Below are positions 34,869 through 41,244 of a stretch of 41,244 bases of DNA, piece by piece. The notes below the pieces were generated by a model. The model ran no database searches and was not told the origin of the DNA. It saw only the letters and a list, made by a program, of their open reading frames with translations. Positions within the stretch are counted from its first letter, which is position 1. Each line of letters opens with the position of its first letter. The position numbers were made by a program, and so were the translations under genes. Source of the DNA: Gemmatimonadota bacterium (lineage in GTDB: Bacteria > Gemmatimonadota > Gemmatimonadetes > Longimicrobiales > Gaopeijiaceae); NCBI GenBank assembly GCA_007130605.1, contig SLSF01000038.1, positions 1 to 41,244 of the forward strand, in the 5' to 3' direction.

Positions 34869-34924
34869 AGCCAGGGTGGCCCCGGGGATTCCCTTCAGCG
34901 TCGAGACCGTCAGATTGGGAGACC

Positions 34925-35830
34925 ATGACCCCCACGCCCCCACCCTCGGAATCGCCCCCCATCCCCCCGGCCCTCGCCCTCGGCGTGGCCATCGTGGCAT
35001 TCTCGTGGGCGGGTCCCCTGGTCCGCTTCACCGATGCGCCGGCACTCGCCGTCGCCCTCTGGCGCCTCCTCTTCTCGGTGGCCTTCCTGGCACTGGTCGT
35101 CACCCTCCGCCGCGAGGGTTGGCGTCCCCTCGCCCGCCTCTCGGGCCGGGACTGGTTCCTGGCCGCCGGTGCGGGCATCCTTCTCGCCTTCCACTTCTGG
35201 AGCTGGATCGCTTCGATCCAGTTCACCTCGGTGGCATCGTCGGTGATCCTGGTATCGACGCAGCCCCTCTTCGTCGCCCTCCTTTCGGCCCTCCTCCTCA
35301 AGGAGCACCCGGTGCGCGGGGAGTGGGTGGGGATGGGGGTGGCGGTGGCAGGAGCGGCGTGGATCGGATGGGGTGACGCGGGGCACGGTTCCCGGGCCCT
35401 CCTGGGGGATGCCATGGCGGTGGGCGCCGCCGTCCTGGCTGCCGCATACTACATCGTGGGACGGGCGCTCCGGAGACGGGTGGACCTCTGGAGCTATGTG
35501 ACGGTGGTGTATGGCGCCGCGGCCCTCACCCTCCTCCTCCTGGCGGGAGGCCACCCCGGGGTCCCCCTGGTGCGGGGATACGGGGCCACCGACTGGTGGG
35601 TCTTCCTGGCCCTGGCGGCAGGCCCCATGATGCTGGGACACACGGGGGTCAATTACGCCCTCCGCTACACCCGCGCCTACCTGGCGAATCTGGCGGTCCT
35701 GGGTGAACCCATCGGCGCGACCCTCATCGCCTGGCTCCTCCCGGCCATCGCCGAGCGTCCCGACATGACCACCGTGGTGGGAGGTGGGCTGATCCTGGTC
35801 GGTGTGGCCATCGCGCTTCGGGCGCGCTGA
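34925..35830 (+). CDS. EamA/DMT-family transporter
   Basis: This 301-aa protein has ten predicted TM helices arranged as two EamA repeats (about 19-145 and 155-299). The first repeat includes AIVAFSWAGPLVRFTDAPALAVALWR and the second AGPMMLGHTGVNYALRYTRAYLANLAVLGEPIGA, with a conserved Glu-Pro near the last helices. DMT exporters move amino acids, metabolites or nucleotide-sugar-like compounds; the substrate is not predictable. The first 15 residues are Pro/Ser-rich. The gene stands alone, preceded by the distant GTAGCG palindrome and followed by 19-bp tandem repeats. Confidence 0.92.
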   Translation: MTPTPPPSESPPIPPALALGVAIVAFSWAGPLVRFTDAPALAVALWRLLFSVAFLALVVTLRREGWRPLARLSGRDWFLAAGAGILLAFHFWSWIASIQFTSVASSVILVSTQPLFVALLSALLLKEHPVRGEWVGMGVAVAGAAWIGWGDAGHGSRALLGDAMAVGAAVLAAAYYIVGRALRRRVDLWSYVTVVYGAAALTLLLLAGGHPGVPLVRGYGATDWWVFLALAAGPMMLGHTGVNYALRYTRAYLANLAVLGEPIGATLIAWLLPAIAERPDMTTVVGGGLILVGVAIALRAR

Positions 35831-35848
35831 GGGGAGCGGGGACCGGCC

Positions 35849-35924
35849 GGGACGGACGAGATTCGACGGGACGGACGAGATTCAGCGCCACGAACGAGAT
35901 TCAACGGGACGGCGGAGGTTCCGC
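35849..35924. repeat. Four tandem 19-bp repeats
   Basis: Units start at 35849, 35868, 35887 and 35906. The first two differ at two positions, the third matches the first at 15 of 19 and the fourth at 14 of 19. The core is ACGGACGAGATTC. They fill most of the 133-bp gap between the convergent EamA and MscS genes. Graded divergence suggests an old repeat that is not currently expanding at its right end. Confidence 0.85.
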
Positions 35925-35963
35925 GGGAACGTCGCCGCCTCCGGCTCCGGGACTCTCGTCCAC

Positions 35964-37493
35964 CTACTTCCTGCGCTCCCCCTTCTCGCCAGACGGACGC
36001 TGGAGGAGGTCGGGTTCGTCCGATTCCTCGAGTTCCCGGGAGATCTCGTCTTCGATGGTTCGATCCGGTGACACGTCGGGGGCCGCGAGGGGGGCCTCCG
36101 ACGGGGTCTCGGCGCCCTGGGGATCCGCGGTCCCGGCCTTCTCTCGAGGCGTGGACGGCTTCGGAGGGCTTTCGGAGGAGGGGGAACCGGGGAGGCCCTT
36201 CTCCGCATCGCCTCCCTCCGGCCGTCCATCTTCCAGGATCCGGACCCCGTACTCCGGAGCAGGGGTCTCGATGCCCAGGGCCTCGAAGCGTTCCTTGATG
36301 GCCCGGGTGGCCTCCGATCGCACCTTCGAGAAGTCGGCCACCGTCTGATCGATCCATCCGGAGAAGCGGAGTTCCACCGTGGAGTCCCCGAAGCCCTGGA
36401 CCCGGGCCGAAACGGCGGGGGTTTCGAGCACCCCGGCCAGCTCCGCCAGGGTGGTACGGCCCGCCTCGAGGGCGCGGCCCAGGGGCTCCGAGGGGGCCAC
36501 CCCTACCATGACCACGAAGCGCCGCCGGGGATTTCGTGTGAAGTTGGTCATGACACTCTTGAAGACCATTGCGTTCGGGATCCGGACATGGTTCCCGTCG
36601 AGGGTCATGAGGATGGTCTCGCGCCCGGTGAGCCGGACGACCCGTCCTTCGTGTCCGCCGACCTCCACATGGTCGTTGTGGGAGAAGGGCTGGCGCAGCG
36701 AGAGGAGCACCCCCGCCAGGTAGTTCTCGACGATGTCCCGGAAGGCGAAGCCGATGGCGATCCCCGCGACACCTGCCGCGCCCAGGACCGCGCCCACCAG
36801 CGCTGTGGCCGCCATGAGCTCCAGCGCCAGGACGATGCCCACCAGCCCGATGACCACCCGAAGACTCTGGCGGAGGAGGTTCCGGGTGAAGGGGTTGGGA
36901 TCTCCCTTCCGGGGCCGGAAGAACCATCGTCCGGCCAGCCATGCCAGCCCGAGGAAGGCACCGATGATGAAGAGGCCGAGAAGGAAGGAGGGGATGAAGC
37001 GGATGGCCCGGTCGGTTTTTTCCCGGAGTCGTTCCATCGCCGGAGTGAGACGTTTCCGGAAGTCGGTCTCCACCTCGATCCGGTTGTCCACCCAGACGAT
37101 CCCCGGAACCTCGGCGGCGAGGGTGCCGGCGCGCTCCCGATCCTCGGCACTCATGGCCGTGCCCGAGAGCTCCAGGATCCGACCCTCCACCCCGATCCGG
37201 ATCTCCCGAAGCCCGTCGATCCTCCGGTAGATCGCCAGGAGTTCACCGAGGCCGTCTGCCAGCAGCTCCACCTCGGGGGCCGGGTCCACGGTCACGACCG
37301 GGTCCAGGGTGTCGGCGGGCACCTGGGTCCCGGCGACCGCCTGGGGTCCTCCCAGGAGCGCCAGGAGGATCAGGCCGAGGATGGTGGCCGGGGCGCCACC
37401 GCGCCATGGCGAAGGCACGCCTGCGGCGGGGGCCCGCTGCGTCGATCCGGACCTCCGGAGAATCCGGGAGGGTGCTGGAAAGCGAAAGGTCAT
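35964..37493 (-). CDS. MscS-type mechanosensitive channel with N-terminal BON-like domain
   Basis: This 509-aa protein has a signal-like hydrophobic segment (about 37-54), then a BON-like domain (about 85-140; GRILELSGTAMSAEDRERA, VPGIVWVDNRIEV) predicted to be periplasmic. Three TM helices and the MscS pore helix follow (ALVGAVLGAAGVAGIAIGFAFRDIVENYLAGVL), then the beta domain with PFSHNDHVEVGGHEGRV. The C-terminal 100 or so residues are Pro/Glu/Ser-rich and disordered. It would release solutes under membrane tension; the BON domain may tie the channel to the envelope or to lipids. The ATG is supported by the signal segment. It is divergent from the HEAT-cyclophilin gene with a 213-bp gap. 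Confidence 0.88.
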   Translation of the reverse strand: MTFRFPAPSRILRRSGSTQRAPAAGVPSPWRGGAPATILGLILLALLGGPQAVAGTQVPADTLDPVVTVDPAPEVELLADGLGELLAIYRRIDGLREIRIGVEGRILELSGTAMSAEDRERAGTLAAEVPGIVWVDNRIEVETDFRKRLTPAMERLREKTDRAIRFIPSFLLGLFIIGAFLGLAWLAGRWFFRPRKGDPNPFTRNLLRQSLRVVIGLVGIVLALELMAATALVGAVLGAAGVAGIAIGFAFRDIVENYLAGVLLSLRQPFSHNDHVEVGGHEGRVVRLTGRETILMTLDGNHVRIPNAMVFKSVMTNFTRNPRRRFVVMVGVAPSEPLGRALEAGRTTLAELAGVLETPAVSARVQGFGDSTVELRFSGWIDQTVADFSKVRSEATRAIKERFEALGIETPAPEYGVRILEDGRPEGGDAEKGLPGSPSSESPPKPSTPREKAGTADPQGAETPSEAPLAAPDVSPDRTIEDEISRELEESDEPDLLQRPSGEKGERRK

Positions 37494-37706
37494 GAGGCCA
37501 AGCTATATCGGCACATGCGCGGGGACCAGCGCGCCTCCGACCTGGAGTGGCTTGTTCCCTCCGCCATGGAAGGCGATCTTTCGCCCCGGTTGATCGCAGT
37601 CTCGGGTGCGTGTGTCGGGAGGGCATGTTCTTCCGTCAAGGTCCTCCCTGGTTCCCGAAGTGCGCCCGCACCCGACTTGTCCCCGAACCGACAGACCCGA
37701 AACGCC

Positions 37707-39875
37707 ATGATTCGAAGCATTCGTACGAAGCGAAGCGCCAGCGCATCTTCCGGGCGGCTTCCCACGGCCTCCCTCGTCCTTCTTGCGGTCTTCACCCTCC
37801 TGGGTTGCGACGCCGGCGACACCGACGACGCACCTGGAATCCCGGTGGAGCCACCCGAAGCCCTGGAATCGGCCGGGCTCTTCGAGGTCCCCGGGCTGGT
37901 GGAGGTCCTGGAACTCCAGAACCTGCGCGACGGCGAGGCCCTCGTGGAGCGCCTCGCACATGACGATGCCGAGGTCCGGTCTCGTGCCGCCTTCGCACTG
38001 GCCTCGGTCCGCGACCCGGAGGCCTTCGAGCCCCTGGTGGACCTCCTGGCAGACCCCTCGGTGGAGGTGCGGCGCGATGCGGCCTTCGCCCTGGGCCACA
38101 TCGAGCTTCCCGACGAGGGACGGGCCCTTCTGGACGCTCTCGAAGGAGAAGGGGCCGCCGTCGTCCGGCGTCGCATCCTGGGAGCGCTGGGGGGCCGGGC
38201 CGGCGAGGCCGTGGCCGGTGAACTCGCCGGATGGGATCCCGGTGAGGAGGAGGCGCGGGAGTACTGGCTGGCACTGTCCCGGATCGGACTCCGGGAGGTG
38301 GGCCTGGAGGGCGCGGGGGTCGTGGAGCGCCTGGTGGAGGGGCTCCGCTCCGAGGACCCGGCCGTGCGGGAACGGGCGGCTTATTTCTTCGGCCGCATGT
38401 CCGACCCCGAGGCCTGGGAGGTCCACGTGGAGCAGGTGCGGGAGGCCCTCGACCGCCTGGATTCCGATGAGCGCACCGCCATGCACCTCCTTCCGGCCCT
38501 CGGTCGCCTCCGGGACCGGAGCGACGCCCCGCGCTTTCTCGAATGGATGGCCGAGTCCGATGACTGGCGGATCCGGGCGAATGCCGTGCAGTCGGTGGGC
38601 ACCAGCGCGCTCCTCGAGACCGCAGGGGTGAGGGACGCCCTCTGGGAGCGGGTGGAGAGCGACCCGTCCACCCATGTCGCGGTGCTCGCAGCCAACGCGC
38701 TCCTCGCCGGCTTCCGGGTCCCCGACCAGGTGACCTCGCGGGCACGGGCCTGGCTCGAGGTGGACCCCGAGGCATGGCGAACCCACCTCCCCTTCGTGGA
38801 GCACTTCGGCATGATGGGTGATCCGGAGATCGTGAACGCCTGGGTCGACTTCCACCTACCCCGGTTCCCCGAGATCGCGCACCGTGCACCGGAGCTCCTG
38901 GCGGCCAATCCGACGCCCGACGCCGGACAGCGCATCTTCGACCTGGCCCGGGGCGACGACCCCCTCGCCGAACGGGCGGTCATGTCCTTCCTCTCGACCC
39001 GGTGGGAAGTCTGGGTCTGGGAGCCCGACGCCATTGCGGTCTTCTACGACCTCTTCGAGGAGAAGGTCCTGGAGGGAGATCCCCGCCCGGCGAGGCACGC
39101 CGCCATCGCGCTGGGAGACCTCCTTTTCCAGCCCTTCGGAAGCCGCGTCCTTCTCGAGGAGGCGTACCGGGGGCGCGTCGAGAGGTCGACCGAGGAGGAG
39201 GTCCCGGTTCTCCGCGCGATTCTCGCCTCCCTTGCAACCATCGGGGACCCGGACGCCGTTCCCCTCATCGAGGAGCAGCTCGGCCACGAGGACTTCCGGA
39301 TCCGGAAGGCGGCGGCGGCGGCGTACGAGGAGCTCACCGGACAGGAGGTGCGGGGACTCGAGATTCCGGACCCCGAGATCCCCCTCGACGTCGAGTACCT
39401 GAGGGAGCTGGGACCCGCCCCCCTCCTCGTTCTCGAGACCACCCGCGGGACGATCCGGATTCGGCTGGCTCCGGAGCAGGCACCCGTCACCGTCCAGACC
39501 ATCGCCCGCTACGCCGAAGAGGGCCTCTACGACGAGGTGCACTTCCACAGGGTCGTCTCCAACTTCGTGATCCAGACCGGGGACTTCGCCGCCGGCGACG
39601 GGACGGGCGGACCCGGGCAGGCCCTTCGGACCGAAGTGACCCAGATCCCCTTCCAGCGGGGAGTGGTGGGAATGGCTTCGTCCGGGTGGGATACCGAGGG
39701 GAGCCAGTTCTTCATCACCCATTCGGCGCAGCCCCACCTGGACGGCTCCTTCGGGCAGAGCGGAGACTGGATGGCGTATACCGCCTTCGGCTGGCTCGAG
39801 GAAGGCGAGTCGGCCCTCGACCGTATCCAGGAGGGGGACCGGGTGGAGCGTGCCTGGATCGAACGATCCCCCTGA
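37707..39875 (+). CDS. HEAT-repeat lipoprotein fused to a cyclophilin-type peptidyl-prolyl isomerase
   Basis: This 722-aa predicted lipoprotein (signal peptide with lipobox TLLGC) begins at ATG 37707; the longer open frame upstream is a shadow of the MscS gene. Residues about 60-560 are a run of HEAT/armadillo-like helical pairs (for example DDAEVRSRAAFALASVRDPE and PSVEVRRDAAFALGHIE). Residues about 575-722 are a cyclophilin domain: TTRGTIRIRLAPEQAPVTV, FHRVVSNFVIQTGD, GSQFFITHSAQPHLDG and AFGWLEEG. The catalytic Arg of FHR and the Gln of IQTGD are kept. The HEAT solenoid may present client proteins at the outer-membrane periplasmic face. A hairpin follows the stop. Confidence 0.9.
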   Translation: MIRSIRTKRSASASSGRLPTASLVLLAVFTLLGCDAGDTDDAPGIPVEPPEALESAGLFEVPGLVEVLELQNLRDGEALVERLAHDDAEVRSRAAFALASVRDPEAFEPLVDLLADPSVEVRRDAAFALGHIELPDEGRALLDALEGEGAAVVRRRILGALGGRAGEAVAGELAGWDPGEEEAREYWLALSRIGLREVGLEGAGVVERLVEGLRSEDPAVRERAAYFFGRMSDPEAWEVHVEQVREALDRLDSDERTAMHLLPALGRLRDRSDAPRFLEWMAESDDWRIRANAVQSVGTSALLETAGVRDALWERVESDPSTHVAVLAANALLAGFRVPDQVTSRARAWLEVDPEAWRTHLPFVEHFGMMGDPEIVNAWVDFHLPRFPEIAHRAPELLAANPTPDAGQRIFDLARGDDPLAERAVMSFLSTRWEVWVWEPDAIAVFYDLFEEKVLEGDPRPARHAAIALGDLLFQPFGSRVLLEEAYRGRVERSTEEEVPVLRAILASLATIGDPDAVPLIEEQLGHEDFRIRKAAAAAYEELTGQEVRGLEIPDPEIPLDVEYLRELGPAPLLVLETTRGTIRIRLAPEQAPVTVQTIARYAEEGLYDEVHFHRVVSNFVIQTGDFAAGDGTGGPGQALRTEVTQIPFQRGVVGMASSGWDTEGSQFFITHSAQPHLDGSFGQSGDWMAYTAFGWLEEGESALDRIQEGDRVERAWIERSP

Positions 39876-39896
39876 CCCGGAGCCCGGACTTCCGGG
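39876..39896 (+). terminator. Weak terminator-like hairpin after the HEAT-cyclophilin gene
   Basis: CCCGGA (39876-39881) can pair with TCCGGG (39891-39896) around a 9-base loop, directly after the stop and 8 bases before ATAATTT. The stem is short and the signal modest. Confidence 0.35.
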
Positions 39897-39910
39897 GTTC
39901 CCGGGATAAT

Positions 39911-39939
39911 TTGGAACCTGGGACCGGTTCAAGTGCAAT
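39911..39939 (+). promoter_or_regulatory. Candidate promoter of the PD40-type lipoprotein gene
   Basis: TTGGAA (39911-39916) and TGCAAT (39934-39939) are separated by 17 bp, four of six consensus matches each. The start of transcription would be near 39946, about 24 nt before the ATG. Confidence 0.5.
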
Positions 39940-39969
39940 AAGACCGGACGGTTACGAACGCAGACCCAG

Positions 39970-40965
39970 ATGGAGACAAAGCGAATGGAGTGGAGAACTT
40001 CCGGCCGACCGATCCTCGCCCTGGCGGCGATCCTGATCCCCGCCACCTTTGCGGGATGCGAGATGGATGACGCCCGTGACGATGGCCCACCGGACCTCCC
40101 GGGGCCCATCGCCCAGGCCATCGACGCCCCGGGACCCTTTCCCATCCAGCTCCTGCCCCCGGCCGGTGAGCTGACCGACGGAATCGCAGTGGAGCCACTG
40201 GGATCCTTCGTCGTGACGGCGGCCCTCGACGCCGACCCCATCGAGTCGGTGCTCTCGATGCACTACTGGAACGAAGAAGAGGAGCGGTGGGGCGAGCCTC
40301 GCCAGCTTCACTTCAGTGAGGCCGGCTTCGGGGACTCCTCGCCGGCACTGGCACCAGACGGCTCCTATCTCCTCTTCGCTTCGGCGCGCCCCGGGGACAA
40401 TCCGGCGGCCGGGGATGTGAATATCTGGATCGCCCAGCGGGAGGGGGAGAGCGATGGAGAGATCCAGTGGACCGATCCATGGCTGGTGCCCGCGGTCTTC
40501 TCCCCCGCCTGGGACGGGGCACCGTCGCTGGCGGGTGACGGCTCCCTCTACTTCTCCTCCATGCGGGAGGGACCGACCGAGGGCCTGAATCTCCATGTGG
40601 CGCCCTTCGAAGATGGAATGTGGATGGCGCCGCAGAAGCTCCCCGAGCCGGTGAACTCTTCCGTGGACGACTCGGATCCCTACATCTCGCCCGACCAGAG
40701 CTTCATGGTCTTCGCATCGAACCGGGAGGGGCTCTGGAACCTCTACCTGGTCCATGCCGAGGGCGAAGGATGGGGTGAGCCCCAGCTCCTCGACGCCGCC
40801 AGCGACGAGAGCGCCAATGATCGGGCCCCCTACATGACCGCGGCGGGCTCCCACCTCTTCTGGGTGCGTGATGGCGAGGTCATGGCCGCCCCGGCAGAAG
40901 CCGTGGGCATCGAGGCCCGAGACACCGAGTCCGAGGTTGCACGAGCGGGGGCGGGTGAGGGCTGA
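39970..40965 (+). CDS. PD40/TolB-like beta-propeller lipoprotein
   Basis: This 331-aa predicted lipoprotein has a lipobox TFAGC after a hydrophobic segment. At least three PD40-type blades are visible: SSPALAPDGSYLLFASARPG, APSLAGDGSLYFSSMREG and SDPYISPDQSFMVFASNREG, each followed by strand-turn patterns ending in a Leu/Trp-rich segment. These repeats resemble TolB and the PD40 proteins found near OmpA/SusD-type systems. It may bind peptides, glycans or a partner at the outer membrane; no enzyme site is seen. ATG 39970 is preferred; ATG 39985 is possible. It lies 94 bp after the HEAT-cyclophilin gene and may be a separate transcription unit. Confidence 0.85.
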   Translation: METKRMEWRTSGRPILALAAILIPATFAGCEMDDARDDGPPDLPGPIAQAIDAPGPFPIQLLPPAGELTDGIAVEPLGSFVVTAALDADPIESVLSMHYWNEEEERWGEPRQLHFSEAGFGDSSPALAPDGSYLLFASARPGDNPAAGDVNIWIAQREGESDGEIQWTDPWLVPAVFSPAWDGAPSLAGDGSLYFSSMREGPTEGLNLHVAPFEDGMWMAPQKLPEPVNSSVDDSDPYISPDQSFMVFASNREGLWNLYLVHAEGEGWGEPQLLDAASDESANDRAPYMTAAGSHLFWVRDGEVMAAPAEAVGIEARDTESEVARAGAGEG

Positions 40966-41016
40966 CTCGAACCCCGGGGTGAGCCGGGGACACCGGGAGC
41001 CGTCCGAGGCATCCCG

Positions 41017-41244
41017 GTGACCCCGCCACCCCCCACCGGACCCACCCTGGATTCCTTCAGGGAGCGAGTCCGGGATCGTTCCCTGAGGGTAGGGATCGTC
41101 GGCTTCGGCTACGTGGGGTCGTGCCTGGGCGCCGTCCTCGCGGACCGGGGCTTCTCCATTCTCGCCATCGATGTGGACGAGTCGCTCATCGCCGGTGTCC
41201 GCGAGGGCAGGGTCCCCTTCAACGAGCCGGGGCTCGCCGAGGCG
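41017..41244 (+). CDS. Nucleotide-sugar dehydrogenase (UDP-glucose/GDP-mannose type), 5' part
   Basis: The gene runs off the window end; 76 codons are visible. Translation gives LRVGIVGFGYVGSCLGAVLA, the GxGxxG NAD-binding signature of UDP-glucose and GDP-mannose dehydrogenases, then FSILAIDVDESLIAGVREGRVPFNEPGLAE, which matches this family closely. Such enzymes oxidise UDP-sugars to uronic acids for envelope polysaccharides. The GTG at 41017 with GAGG a few bases upstream is the likely start; no ATG occurs in frame before the conserved region, and the extra 24 N-terminal residues are Pro-rich. Which sugar it uses cannot be told. Confidence 0.85.
   Translation, partial: MTPPPPTGPTLDSFRERVRDRSLRVGIVGFGYVGSCLGAVLADRGFSILAIDVDESLIAGVREGRVPFNEPGLAEA

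Larger units (their letters stand above)
34182..34924. other. 743-bp structured intergenic region without a gene
   Basis: This is the largest gap in the window, with patches of clearly lower GC than the genes around it. It contains interleaved inverted repeats at 34322-34394, a 21-bp near-perfect inverted repeat at 34597-34649 and a GTAGCG-type palindrome at 34853-34868. Open frames exist on both strands but show no family resemblance, and their palindromic parts encode similar peptides on both strands (KVHNRR), as expected for repeat DNA rather than protein. A non-coding RNA, regulatory region or decayed mobile element are the main options. Confidence 0.55.

Overview
The window is a high-GC (about two-thirds or more G+C by eye), densely coding bacterial chromosome segment. 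Third codon positions are almost always G or C, so most antiparallel frames are open, but real genes stand out by start-stop overlaps (ATGA, GTGA, TTGA), family motifs and signal peptides. No phage, transposase, integrase, CRISPR array or rRNA gene was seen. Gene content and style (baeRF protein, HEAT-cyclophilin lipoprotein, tandem RND permeases, conserved 165-aa hypothetical) suggest a Gemmatimonadota-like bacterium with an outer membrane. That assignment is an inference, not proven.

Layout. 0.05-9.4 kb: one tripartite efflux operon with adaptor, TolC-like channel and two RND permeases. 9.7-14.0 kb: gltX, a LexA-like repressor whose protease dyad is missing, tadA and a DigH/GHL10-type lipoprotein. 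14.1-15.7 kb (minus): an NhaC-type antiporter. 16.0-18.9 kb: the pyrimidine operon pyrR-pyrB-pyrC behind a near-consensus promoter. 19.2-19.4 kb (minus): rpsT. 19.9-22.8 kb: site-2 protease, scpA, scpB and an RluB-type pseudouridine synthase, coupled by very short gaps or overlaps. 23.0-24.6 kb: an unrecognised Rossmann-fold protein. 24.8-25.9 kb: a baeRF protein. 26.0 kb: a tRNA with CAU anticodon. 26.2-26.9 kb: rhomboid protease. 27.0-29.6 kb (minus): receiver-PAS-PAS regulator, GGQ ribosome-rescue factor and cysteine-rich lipoprotein. 29.9-31.5 kb: AI-2E/PerM-type permease and a conserved hypothetical. 31.7-34.2 kb (minus): secreted protein and YheT-like hydrolase. 34.9-35.8 kb: EamA transporter. 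36.0-37.5 kb (minus): MscS channel with a BON-like domain. 37.7-41.0 kb: HEAT-cyclophilin lipoprotein and PD40-type lipoprotein. 41.0 kb to the end: start of a nucleotide-sugar dehydrogenase.

Most of the unusual signal lies between genes. Three copies of the palindrome GTAGCG-N4-CGCTAC sit exactly 74 bp apart between rpsT and the site-2 protease gene; a fourth, one-mismatch copy lies 15 kb away, in front of the EamA transporter. The 743-bp gap at 34.2-34.9 kb holds interleaved inverted repeats (a pseudoknot-like arrangement) and a near-perfect 21-bp inverted repeat. The LexA-like gene and the unrecognised Rossmann gene share a GACGTTCGA element, which in the second case is half of an actinobacterial/Bacillus-like SOS box. 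Several intergenic GC hairpins are preceded by ACACGA.

None of these amounts to a proven new system. The best candidates are the phased palindrome array with its unknown regulator and the non-cleavable LexA paralog with its possible targets.
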